Shown here: positions 44,051 to 50,917 of the stretch, one piece after another
How the letters are laid out: each line of letters starts with the position of its first letter
Position numbering within the stretch: position 1 is the first letter of the stretch
Position numbers and translations under genes: made by a program
DNA from: Candidatus Eisenbacteria bacterium
Lineage (GTDB): Bacteria > Orphanbacterota > Orphanbacteria > Orphanbacterales > Orphanbacteraceae
Length of the DNA: 50,917 nucleotides
NCBI GenBank assembly: GCA_016930695.1
Contig: JAFGGD010000006.1
Location: forward strand, 1-50,917
Direction of reading: 5' to 3'
The notes under the pieces: model-generated
Told to the model about the DNA's origin: nothing
Seen by the model: the letters and a program-made list of their open reading frames with translations, nothing else
Database searches by the model: none

Positions 44051-45376
44051 TTACGACGCGGCTTCTTTCCGCCGCTTCAGAATCTCCCGCACCTCCACCT
44101 TGCCCCGCCGGATGAACTGGACCAGCGGCCGCGAGGAAGGGCACGTCCAGGCGCAACTCCCGCACTCCATGCAGTCGGCGAGATTGTACGCGCAAAGCTC
44201 TTCCCAGCGTTCCCGTTCCGCCAACAGCCCCATGACGCTCGGCGTGAGCCCCATCGGGCAGACGTCGATGCACCGGCCGCAGCGGACGCACGCCTTGGTC
44301 GTGTACTGATAAATCTCCGCCCGGGGGAAGCAGAGCACGCCGCTCGTCCCCTTGATGGCGGGCGCCTCCAGCGAATGTTGGGCCACGCCCATCATCGGGC
44401 CTCCCAGGATCACCTTCGTCGCGTCGTCGTTCAGGCCGCCGCAGAACTCGAGGATGTCCGCCAGGGGCGCGCCGACCCGGAAGAGCACGTTCTTCGGCTG
44501 CCGGATTCCGTTGCCGGTGACGGTGGCGACCCGCTCGATCAGCGGAATCCCCTTTTCGACGGCGTCGAAAGCCGCTTTGGCGGTCCCCACGTTCTGCACC
44601 AGGCAGCCCACGTCCATCGGCAGGCCGCCGGAAGGGACCTCCCGCCCGGTGAGCGCGCGGATCAGGTGCTTCTCGGAGCCCTGCGGATACTTCGTCTCTA
44701 AAAAGACCAGCTCTGTCTTCACGTCCGCCGGGCACGCCTTCTCGAGCGACTCGTAGGCGTCGGGCTTGTTGTTTTCCACTCCGATAAAGGCGCGTTCCAC
44801 GCCCAGAGTCTTCATGAACAGGCCGACCCCCTCCATCACCTCCCCGGCGTGTTCCAGCATCACCCGGTGGTCGCTGGTCAGGAAAGGCTCGCACTCGGCG
44901 GCGTTCAGGATGAAGGTGCGGATCGGCTTGTCTTTCGGCGGACTCAGTTTGACGTGCGTCGGGAAGGTGGCGCCCCCCATTCCGACGAGGCCGGCGTCGC
45001 AGAGGATCTTCTTGACCGCGTCCGCGTCCAGCCCGCGCCACTCGCCGCGGGGCTTTACCCCTTCCCACCACTCGTCCGCGCCGTCCGACTCGATCTCCAC
45101 CGCCGGCATCGTCCGCCCCATCGGGTGCGGGAACTCGCCGACGGATTTCACCTTGCCGCTGGTCGGCGCATGCACCGGCACGGAAACGAAACCGGCGGCC
45201 TTGGAGAGCGGTTCCCCCCGCTTCACCTCCTGCCCCTTTTCGACGATCGCCTCGCCGGGCGCGCCGAGGTGCTGCGACAGAGGGACCACGTACCGTCCGA
45301 GAAGGGGCATCTCCTCGATCGGGGCGCCGGCGGTGTCCTTGTTGTACTTGGGATGAATCCCCCCGTGGAACTTCAT
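44051..45376 (-). CDS. rnfC: Rnf complex NADH-interacting subunit RnfC
   Basis: The 441-residue peripheral subunit has FHGGIHP at the N-terminus, the nucleotide-binding GMGGATFPTHVK, NAAECEPFLTSDHR, and two 4Fe-4S motifs, CVRCGRCIDVCP and CMECGSCAWTCP. It is the site of NAD+ reduction or NADH oxidation. Length matches the shorter anaerobe type, without the long repetitive C-terminus of some proteobacterial RnfC. The ATG start overlaps the rnfB stop in TGATG. Confidence 0.96.
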   Translation of the reverse strand: MKFHGGIHPKYNKDTAGAPIEEMPLLGRYVVPLSQHLGAPGEAIVEKGQEVKRGEPLSKAAGFVSVPVHAPTSGKVKSVGEFPHPMGRTMPAVEIESDGADEWWEGVKPRGEWRGLDADAVKKILCDAGLVGMGGATFPTHVKLSPPKDKPIRTFILNAAECEPFLTSDHRVMLEHAGEVMEGVGLFMKTLGVERAFIGVENNKPDAYESLEKACPADVKTELVFLETKYPQGSEKHLIRALTGREVPSGGLPMDVGCLVQNVGTAKAAFDAVEKGIPLIERVATVTGNGIRQPKNVLFRVGAPLADILEFCGGLNDDATKVILGGPMMGVAQHSLEAPAIKGTSGVLCFPRAEIYQYTTKACVRCGRCIDVCPMGLTPSVMGLLAERERWEELCAYNLADCMECGSCAWTCPSSRPLVQFIRRGKVEVREILKRRKEAAS

Positions 45377-46239
45377 CACTCACCTCCGCCGGAAGCCGAA
45401 GCCGCGGCATCTTCCTTCGTCGCCGGGATCGGGATCGGGCTTCCGTCCAGGCTGATCGCCCGGATCGCGCCCGTGGGGCACTCACCGGCGAGGGCCGGAT
45501 CGGACGGCGGGTCGTCGTACTTGATGCGGGCGAGGAAACCGTCCATTTCGATGTGTTCCTCGCCGGCGACCTTCTGGCACTTTCGGCACGCGATGCACGC
45601 CACTTGGCACGCCTTGCGCGCCGCCGCCCCCTTGTCCTTGTTGCTGCAGAGAATGTGGACGCGCGCCGTCACCGGCACGAGCCGGATCAGGTTCTTGGGA
45701 CAGGCTTCGACGCAGTTGCCGCAGCCGGTGCACCGCTGCCGGATCACTCGGGCGACTCCACCCTCGGTGATCTCGATCGCCCCGAAGGGGCAGGCGCGCT
45801 GGCAGTCGCCGAAGCCGAGGCAGCCGTAGGAGCAGAGCTTTTGTCCTCCGGCGAGCTGGGCCGCCGAGGCGCAGGTGGCGCTTCCGTTGTAGAGGAACTT
45901 GACCGGCGCGACGTCGTCCGTTCCCTGGCAGAGCACCAGCGCCATCTTCGCCACGTGGGCGGAGGCGTCGGCGGACATCCCCATGATCTCGGCGATCTTG
46001 AAAGTCGTCTCCATGCCCCCGACCGGGCAACCGTTCGGCGGGGCGAGCCCTTTCACGACGGCGGCGGCGAAGTCGCTGCATCCGGCGAAGCCGCAGCCGC
46101 CGCAATTGGCGCCGGGAAGAGCGTCGAGGACCTTTTCCTGGCGCGGGTCCGTCTCGACCGCGAAGAACCGGGCGGCCAGGGCGAGGCCGAAGCCGGCGAC
46201 CAATCCGAGACCCGCGAGAACCGAAACCGCAATGATCAC
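45376..46239 (-). CDS. rnfB: Rnf complex ferredoxin-type subunit RnfB
   Basis: The 287-residue protein has an N-terminal transmembrane helix (about 1-24), the RnfB-type cluster motif NCGGCGFAGCSDF with a later NGCPVGG, and several ferredoxin motifs: CSYGCLGFGDCQRACP, CTGCGNCVEACP and CIACRKCQ with a downstream CPTGAI. It accepts electrons from reduced ferredoxin. The start appears to be GTG at 46239; no ATG gives the full helix. The C-terminal tail (ATKEDAAASASGGGE) is extra. It starts 34 bases after rnfA. Confidence 0.95.
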   Translation of the reverse strand: MIIAVSVLAGLGLVAGFGLALAARFFAVETDPRQEKVLDALPGANCGGCGFAGCSDFAAAVVKGLAPPNGCPVGGMETTFKIAEIMGMSADASAHVAKMALVLCQGTDDVAPVKFLYNGSATCASAAQLAGGQKLCSYGCLGFGDCQRACPFGAIEITEGGVARVIRQRCTGCGNCVEACPKNLIRLVPVTARVHILCSNKDKGAAARKACQVACIACRKCQKVAGEEHIEMDGFLARIKYDDPPSDPALAGECPTGAIRAISLDGSPIPIPATKEDAAASASGGGE

Positions 46240-46273
46240 TTGAGGGCCCCTCTCGCGAAAACCGTGAACGTGT

Positions 46274-46852
46274 TTAACCCTTCACCAAGCCGCTGAAACC
46301 CTGGAACGCCAAGGACAGAATGCCCGCCGTCACGAGGGCGATGGCGGTTCCCCGGAAAACCTTGGGCGTGTCCGCAAGATCCAACACCTCCCGGATGCCG
46401 GAGAAGAGAATCAGGGCGAGGCCGAAGCCGCCCGCGCCGGCGACGGAAAAGACCAGCGTTTCCAGGAGGGAGTGCTCGAGCTGGATGTTCATCATCGCCA
46501 CGCCGAGCACCGCGCAGTTGGTGGTGATCAGGGGGAGGAAAATCCCCAGCGTCTTGTGGAGCGTCGGGCTGAGCTTCTGCAGCGCCAGCTCCACGAGCTG
46601 AACCATCGCCGCGATGATGAGAATGAACGCCAGGGTTTGCAGGAAAAGCAGATCGAAGGGCTTGAGCAGATAGTGAAACACCAGCCAGCTGACCACGCTG
46701 GCCAGGCCCATCACGAAGAGCACCGCGCCGCTCATGCCGAGCGCCGTGGAGAGTTTCTTGGAAACGCCCAGGAAGGGACAGATCCCCAGAAACCGCACCA
46801 GGACCAAGTTGTTGACGAACAGGGCGCTGATGACGAGAACGAGATAACTCAT
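46274..46852 (-). CDS. rnfA: Ion-translocating electron transport complex subunit RnfA
   Basis: The 192-residue protein has six transmembrane helices and matches RnfA/RsxA/NqrE in length. C25 in LGICPFLGVS and the later TTNCAVLG Cys are the conserved intramembrane cluster ligands. GAGGFGLALILFSGIRE is typical of the second half. It is the first gene of an rnfABCDGE operon, the gene order of gamma-proteobacterial rsx/rnf rather than the clostridial CDGEAB order. A weak promoter is at 46904-46933. Confidence 0.96.
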   Translation of the reverse strand: MSYLVLVISALFVNNLVLVRFLGICPFLGVSKKLSTALGMSGAVLFVMGLASVVSWLVFHYLLKPFDLLFLQTLAFILIIAAMVQLVELALQKLSPTLHKTLGIFLPLITTNCAVLGVAMMNIQLEHSLLETLVFSVAGAGGFGLALILFSGIREVLDLADTPKVFRGTAIALVTAGILSLAFQGFSGLVKG

Positions 46853-46903
46853 GTCGTTTACGCCGTCCTTTTATAAAAACCTCTCCCGTGAACCCGAGGC
46901 ACT

Positions 46904-46933
46904 ATTTTATCGAGGGACCGCGCGGAAATGCAA
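46904..46933 (-). promoter_or_regulatory. Possible promoter of the rnf operon
   Basis: Minus strand TTGCAT (46933-46928), 18 bases, TAAAAT (46909-46904). The leader of about 45 bases includes GGTTTTTATAAAAGG. The match to consensus is moderate. No terminator is clear between the MFS gene and this box. Confidence 0.4.
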
Positions 46934-46998
46934 GGGCTCCTTCCGGGGAGCGTGAGCGGGGCATGGGCGGGACTCCGGGGCGAGGACGGGCGGCTGGC

Positions 46999-48198
46999 TC
47001 AGGGGGTGCTCTCCGGGGGCGCGAGGGGATCGGGCGCGCCGGGGACTCGGCGCGGCAGAAGCCGGACGACCGGGATGCAGAGGAGCGCGAGCGCCGCGCT
47101 CACCGGGAATGTGACGCCCAGCGTCCAGAGATCGCTGAAGACCCCCATCCCGAAGACGCCGATCATGTTCACCGCCGTGCTGAGCGCCATGTACACGCTG
47201 TTCGCCAGCGCCCGATTGCCGGGGAAGCTCTCGTGGACCAGCGCCAGGAGGATCGGGTTCACGGCGAGGGAGGTGAAGCCGAGGAGGAGAAGAAGCGCGA
47301 AACGGAACGGGCCGCCGGCGACCAGGAAGAGGAAGAGGAGGAACGGCGTGCTCGCCAAGGAGATCGTGAGCGTGCGCCTGCGGCCGATTCGGTCGCTGAT
47401 GCCGCCGCCGAGGAGGGCGCCCGCCACGCCCGCCCCTTCGAGGCAGGCGAGGGAGACGCCGGCGAGCCAGAGGGAATCCCCTCCCTCGCGCAGAAAGGTG
47501 GGGAGATAGAAGGTGAGCCCCCGCACCAGAAAGGAGCGGAGGAAGAAGATCGCCGTGATCGGCGCGAGAAGCGGGCCCATGCGGCGGACCGCGTTCCGCC
47601 AGGGGAGAGGGTCGTGGATGGTGTCCAAGTGCGGCGCCTCCGATCCCCTCAGCCACCGCCAGAGGAGCGCCGATCCGAGGATGCCGCCGATCATCAGCCA
47701 CGGAAGCCCTCCCGGGCCGAGCAGGGCGAGGGCGGGGGGAAAAACGATCGGGCCGATGGTGCGGCCCAGCTCGCCGCCGACCATCCAGAGTCCCATGCCG
47801 AGGCCGATCCGGGAGCCGGAAGCGGCGCTGCTGAGCGCGGGGGCGACGCCGTGGAACGCGGAGGAGCTGATTCCCACCACGAGGAGAAGAAGCGCCATGG
47901 CGCCGAAACCGGGGGCGACGCCGAGGAGGGTCATCGCGGCGCCGGTCACCGCGGGGGCGAGAATCACGAGCGCGTGCGATCGGAAGCGGTCCGCCATGTG
48001 CCCGACGAAAGGCATGAGAAGCCAGGGGGCTTGGCGGACGACGTCCAGGAGACCCGCTTCGGTTTTGCTCATCGCCAGGGTGGCGACGAAGAGGGGGAGG
48101 AAGGCGGTGTAGGTGTCGTGCATCGCGTGCGCCGCCGAGACGGTCAACACGCGGCGGGCGCGGAACGCCCCGCGCCCCTTCACCGTTCTTCCGTCCAT
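46999..48198 (-). CDS. MFS transporter
   Basis: The 399-residue protein has about twelve transmembrane helices. HAMHDTYTAFLPLFVATLA in helix 1 and GHMADRFRSHAL as the loop 2-3 motif resemble the fosmidomycin-resistance (Fsr)-like branch; GGGISDRIGRRRTLT marks the second repeat. Substrate unknown. The ATG at 48198 follows GGAGGAG; an earlier in-frame start would add 55 Arg-rich residues. It lies between the terminator of the transglutaminase-like gene and the rnf promoter. Confidence 0.88.
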   Translation of the reverse strand: MDGRTVKGRGAFRARRVLTVSAAHAMHDTYTAFLPLFVATLAMSKTEAGLLDVVRQAPWLLMPFVGHMADRFRSHALVILAPAVTGAAMTLLGVAPGFGAMALLLLVVGISSSAFHGVAPALSSAASGSRIGLGMGLWMVGGELGRTIGPIVFPPALALLGPGGLPWLMIGGILGSALLWRWLRGSEAPHLDTIHDPLPWRNAVRRMGPLLAPITAIFFLRSFLVRGLTFYLPTFLREGGDSLWLAGVSLACLEGAGVAGALLGGGISDRIGRRRTLTISLASTPFLLFLFLVAGGPFRFALLLLLGFTSLAVNPILLALVHESFPGNRALANSVYMALSTAVNMIGVFGMGVFSDLWTLGVTFPVSAALALLCIPVVRLLPRRVPGAPDPLAPPESTP

Positions 48199-48316
48199 CG
48201 AACTCCTCCGGGGCGCAGAGGCCGCCCCCTCTTTTCTCCGGGTTCTCCCGTTCGCGCTCGGAGGGAGAAGGATACCGCAAACCGCCTTTTCCGGCGACCG
48301 TCGCCGGGGGGCCGCG

Positions 48317-48344
48317 AAAAGGCGGCGGGGTTCCCCCCGCCGCC
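48317..48344 (-). terminator. Terminator after the transglutaminase-like gene
   Basis: GGCGGCGGGG-TTCC-CCCCGCCGCC is a perfect 10-bp stem. On the minus strand it is followed by TTTT. Confidence 0.75.
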
Positions 48345-48369
48345 CGCCGGATCGATCGAGCAAATTCGT

Positions 48370-50610
48370 TTATCGGAGAAGCACCATCTTGCGGCTCATC
48401 CGGGCGTCCCCGGCGTCGAGGCGGCAGAAGTAAACGCCCGCGGCGACATCCCGGCCGCGGTCGTCCCGGCCGTCCCAGACCGCTTCGTGATCGCCCGCCG
48501 GGAGAGCGCCGGAGAGGAGCGTTCGGACACGGCGCCCCGCGGGGTCGTAGATCGTTACGGACGCGCGGCCCTCTCGGGCGAGGGTGAAGCGGATCGCGGT
48601 CAGCGGGTTGAAGGGATTGGGACGGTTCTCCCCGAGGGCCGTGCGCGGCGCCGGGAGATTCTCCCCGCCGGCGACGCCGGTGGCGAAGCGGCAGTACAGT
48701 TCCGCCCGGCCGCTCAGCACCTGGGTGTTCACCAGATGTTCCTCGTTGGAGAGGACGGCGTACCAGTCCCCGTCGGTGGGCAGGGTGAAGACCACCGTCG
48801 CCGAGTCCTCGTCCTCGAGGATCTCGTAGGCGGTGAAGCTGTCCGGCGCCTGATAGGCGGCGTAATTCGCCTCGTCGCAGAGGAAAAACTCGACCGCGCC
48901 GCTCGGCCGCCGGTCCGAGAAGGTCTTGCCGCCGATCGAGTTCTGGCCGTAAACGTACTCTTCGCCGACGGCGAAGGTGATCCGGAGCTGGAACTCGGCG
49001 GCGCGGTCCTTCGGGAGCGGCGCCGGCCCCATGGGCAGGCGCGGTCGCTCGGCCGCGATGCTTCGCGCATAAACGTAATGCGAGTCGGCCATGCTGCTGT
49101 CGCACGCCATGCGGTAAAGCGGCCCGGTCGGGTAGGAGCCGATCTCGCTGTCGAAACGGACCCGTAGCTCCTGGCTGTCGCCGACGATGAAGCGGGCCAT
49201 GCCGCGGCTGTCGGTGTAGTCCCAGGCGCTCGCGATGTAGTAGGTGCCGTCGATCCGTTTCGCGTTGGTCACCTTCGCCCCGTCCACCGGGTAGCCGAGC
49301 GAGTCGGCCACGAAGACGGTGAGCGTGCAGGAGGGGGTGTACCTTTCGGTCACGGTCCATGTCCAGTCGTCGCCGCGCCAATCGAAGATGGCGTTGAACG
49401 ATTTCCCCCAGCCCTCGTAATGCCAGCCCGAGTCGACGTAGTTGTTCACCGGCTCCCATGGGACCCACCGTTGGTCCCAGAACTCGTTCCAGGTATGGTC
49501 GCTGGCGACCGCCGAGGCGGAGTTGGTCGGGATGAGCGCCGCCCGCGACGCCGCGGCGGTGATGTCCGCGTGTTCGCCGCACCGGCCGAGGTGGATCGCC
49601 AGGATGCGGACCGGCTGGATCGGTCGCTCCGCGCCGGAACCGAAGTCGAGCGCGTCCTGGATCCACTGGGTGATCGCGCCGACGGCGCCGTTGGTCTTGC
49701 TGTCCACGTTCCCTTCCCACAGGACCTGGATCCCGGCGAGGGCGTCGCGGAGGATGGGGAAGCCGGAGTCGGCGTGGGTGAAAACGTACTCGCGCCAGAA
49801 ACGGCCCGCCGGCGGCGACGCGGGGTCACCCGTGTCCGGGTCGATGTAAAGGGGCATCTCGTCGGTGATCTTGGGGTGGACGATGTCCCAGTAATAACGC
49901 TCTCGCGGAAGTTCGACGGTGGTGGTGCCTCGCTCGGCGGCGGTCTGATAGGAAACGGTGGAGTAATAGTCTCCCCCCGTCGAGGCGCTTCCGTAGTCGA
50001 CAATCTCCACGTAATCCAAATAGGGGTCGTGGGCGTATACGTCCTCGGCGTTTTCCTGGAGGATGTCGGTCGGGAAGCTGCCGGAAGTGAGCACCTCCGG
50101 GGCGGTGTGGGCGACCACGAAAGCGACCTCGTCCACGTAGGGATCGACGGCGCTTAGGATGAGTCCGGCGTAGAAATCCTGGGTCGTTGGGTCGAGGCGG
50201 GAGAAGGCGTCCCGCAGGTCGAGGCCCATCCAATCCGGGGCGTAGTCGATCGCCTCGTAGGCGCGGGCGATCACCGGGTCTTCGGGAAAGATCATCGCGA
50301 AGGCGCAGGCGTTTCGGTCGAAATGGATCACCTGAGTCTCGCCGGCGCGCAGGCAGGTGAAAAAGCTGTCCGACTGGACGAGGGCCCAATCCGAATCGTC
50401 CCGGGCGTGGAGCGACGGGTAGCTCGCCAGTGGTTCTCGGGAGGGGACGGGAACGACGGCGCGATCGAGATCGTCGCCCGCCGCGCCTCCTACGCCAGGA
50501 AGAACCGGAGTCGTGAGGCCCCGTTCGGGGTCGCCATCGGCGAGAGCCGTGCCGGCGAAGGCGATGAGGGTGAACAACAAGATCGTTCGGAGCAAGCGGC
50601 GGCTGGTCAT
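48370..50610 (-). CDS. Secreted transglutaminase-like protein with C-terminal sorting-type domain
   Basis: The 746-residue protein has a signal peptide (1-24), a long N-terminal domain of unknown type, a transglutaminase-like core (about 335-395) and a C-terminal FlgD-like domain. The core shows GRCGEHADI (C344), SDHTWNEFW (H372) and VPWEPVNN, so the third triad position, usually Asp, is probably E386. An Ig/carboxypeptidase-regulatory segment follows (TLTVFVADSLGYPVDGAKV). The C-terminus reads NRPNPFNPLTAIRFTLA, GRRVRTL, AVWDGRDDRGRD, AAGVYFCRLDAGD, ending RKMVLLR. The fold includes proteases and cross-linkers; a papain-like peptidase is likelier than a cross-linker but unproven. The ATG 50610 has GGAGAGGAG upstream. 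Confidence 0.82.
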   Translation of the reverse strand: MTSRRLLRTILLFTLIAFAGTALADGDPERGLTTPVLPGVGGAAGDDLDRAVVPVPSREPLASYPSLHARDDSDWALVQSDSFFTCLRAGETQVIHFDRNACAFAMIFPEDPVIARAYEAIDYAPDWMGLDLRDAFSRLDPTTQDFYAGLILSAVDPYVDEVAFVVAHTAPEVLTSGSFPTDILQENAEDVYAHDPYLDYVEIVDYGSASTGGDYYSTVSYQTAAERGTTTVELPRERYYWDIVHPKITDEMPLYIDPDTGDPASPPAGRFWREYVFTHADSGFPILRDALAGIQVLWEGNVDSKTNGAVGAITQWIQDALDFGSGAERPIQPVRILAIHLGRCGEHADITAAASRAALIPTNSASAVASDHTWNEFWDQRWVPWEPVNNYVDSGWHYEGWGKSFNAIFDWRGDDWTWTVTERYTPSCTLTVFVADSLGYPVDGAKVTNAKRIDGTYYIASAWDYTDSRGMARFIVGDSQELRVRFDSEIGSYPTGPLYRMACDSSMADSHYVYARSIAAERPRLPMGPAPLPKDRAAEFQLRITFAVGEEYVYGQNSIGGKTFSDRRPSGAVEFFLCDEANYAAYQAPDSFTAYEILEDEDSATVVFTLPTDGDWYAVLSNEEHLVNTQVLSGRAELYCRFATGVAGGENLPAPRTALGENRPNPFNPLTAIRFTLAREGRASVTIYDPAGRRVRTLLSGALPAGDHEAVWDGRDDRGRDVAAGVYFCRLDAGDARMSRKMVLLR

Positions 50611-50725
50611 ACGGAACTCCTCTCCGGGGGGCGGGTTCCGTGACGGAGAAGGGAATAGGCGGAACCGCGCCCGGCGTCCGGTCGTTATCGGCGGATCGGC
50701 TCGTTCATCGGGGGAACGCACCTGC

Positions 50726-50734
50726 ATTATATCA
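50726..50734 (-). promoter_or_regulatory. Consensus extended -10 promoter for the transglutaminase-like gene
   Basis: Minus strand TGATATAAT is a perfect extended -10. The leader would be about 110 bases. No -35 match. Confidence 0.6.
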
Positions 50735-50748
50735 CGGGCCGACCCGGC

Positions 50749-50830
50749 GGCGGAAGGGATGGCGGGTGAGGGTTAGGGTGAGGGTGCCTTTTCTTCCCCC
50801 GCCGGCTCTCCCTTCGGGGCATGGTGTGGG
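50749..50830 (+). repeat. Dispersed G-rich intergenic repeat, copy 2, with G-quadruplex motif
   Basis: It matches copy 1 at 165-236. It contains GGGTGAGGGTTAGGGTGAGGG (50764-50784 in four G3 runs with three-base loops), a canonical G-quadruplex pattern, then TGCCTTTTCTTCCCCCGCCGG and CCCTTCGGGGCATGGTG. Confidence 0.8.
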
Positions 50831-50895
50831 AAGGAGGACGGACGGGTAATCCTTCTCGGAGTCCGGGGCGTTTGGAATCGGTATCGATTCATTCT

Positions 50896-50917
50896 CTTCC
50901 CCCACCGGTCTCCCTTC
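50896..50917 (+). repeat. Dispersed intergenic repeat, copy 3 (cut by window end)
   Basis: TCTTCCCCCACCGGTCTCCC corresponds to the middle of copies 1 and 2. The G-tract part is missing and the rest lies beyond the window. Confidence 0.6.

Larger units (their letters stand above)
50611..50917. other. Intergenic region with promoter and repeat copies
   Basis: It holds the promoter of the transglutaminase-like gene, a full repeat copy at 50749-50830, the 18-base string at 50854-50871 shared with 3-20, and the start of a further repeat copy cut by the window end. No gene is supported. Confidence 0.6.

Noticed and set aside
46907-49720. 937-codon minus-strand frame across the MFS and transglutaminase-like genes
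   Set aside because: It is out of frame with both real genes on the same strand and is Arg/Pro-rich noise.
50764-50784. Telomere-like GGGTTA/GGGTGA units as a replicon end or CRISPR repeat
   Set aside because: Only four short units occur, inside a longer dispersed repeat found at two sites. There are no spacers and no replicon-end features.

Overview
The window is chromosomal DNA from a GC-rich (roughly two-thirds G+C) Gram-negative bacterium. Four large secreted proteins end in an NPFNP-type (FlgD-Ig-like) C-terminal domain; this, with a gingipain-type peptidase, a DUF3078 outer-membrane barrel and PEGA/kinase signalling proteins, suggests an uncultured phylum of the FCB group (Eisenbacteria/Krumholzibacteria-like). 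This placement is inferred from protein style, not from a marker-gene phylogeny. No rRNA, tRNA or CRISPR array was seen. Most other long open frames are antisense shadows caused by high GC.

Layout. 0.3-8.9 kb: long-chain acyl-CoA synthetase, NagD-like HAD phosphatase, a secreted TonB-C-domain protein, leuS, a HIT hydrolase behind ribosomal protein L33, and a curious secreted protein built of 17-residue units (acidic first half, basic second half). 9.0-12.3 kb: an mscS/DUF3078 barrel pair and a formylglycine-enzyme-like lipoprotein. 12.5-27 kb: a secretome block with an M14 carboxypeptidase, a 1589-residue C25 (gingipain-like) peptidase, then divergently an ASPM/BACON-type adhesin-like protein, a tail-fibre-like protein and a PEGA protein. 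27-29.9 kb: a PLP threonine/serine dehydratase and a PEGA-bearing Ser/Thr kinase.

29.9-33.8 kb is the most notable locus: an MttB-family methyltransferase without an in-frame amber codon, a MetH-activation-domain protein, a MetH-like corrinoid protein and a zinc-type homocysteine S-methyltransferase in one tight operon. Together they look like methionine synthase taken apart, with the folate module replaced by a methylamine-type methyltransferase. A divergent class V PLP enzyme shares its promoter region.

35.7-36.7 kb is a low-GC island with a DUF3800 gene, next to a candidate small RNA. 36.7-39.4 kb holds a sigma-54 activator with a degenerate receiver and, divergent to it, a good -24/-12 promoter ahead of a small Lys-rich protein and an eRF1-like protein. 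39.4-46.9 kb: an EamA permease, then an ApbE flavin transferase facing a complete rnfABCDGE operon; ApbE would flavinylate RnfD and RnfG, and the complex would couple ferredoxin:NAD+ electron transfer to ion pumping. 47-50.7 kb: an MFS permease and a secreted transglutaminase-like protein with the same C-terminal domain.

Both ends of the window carry copies of one G-rich intergenic repeat. Several promoters rely on an extended -10 element (TGnTAnnnT), and leuS and the EamA gene appear to be leaderless.
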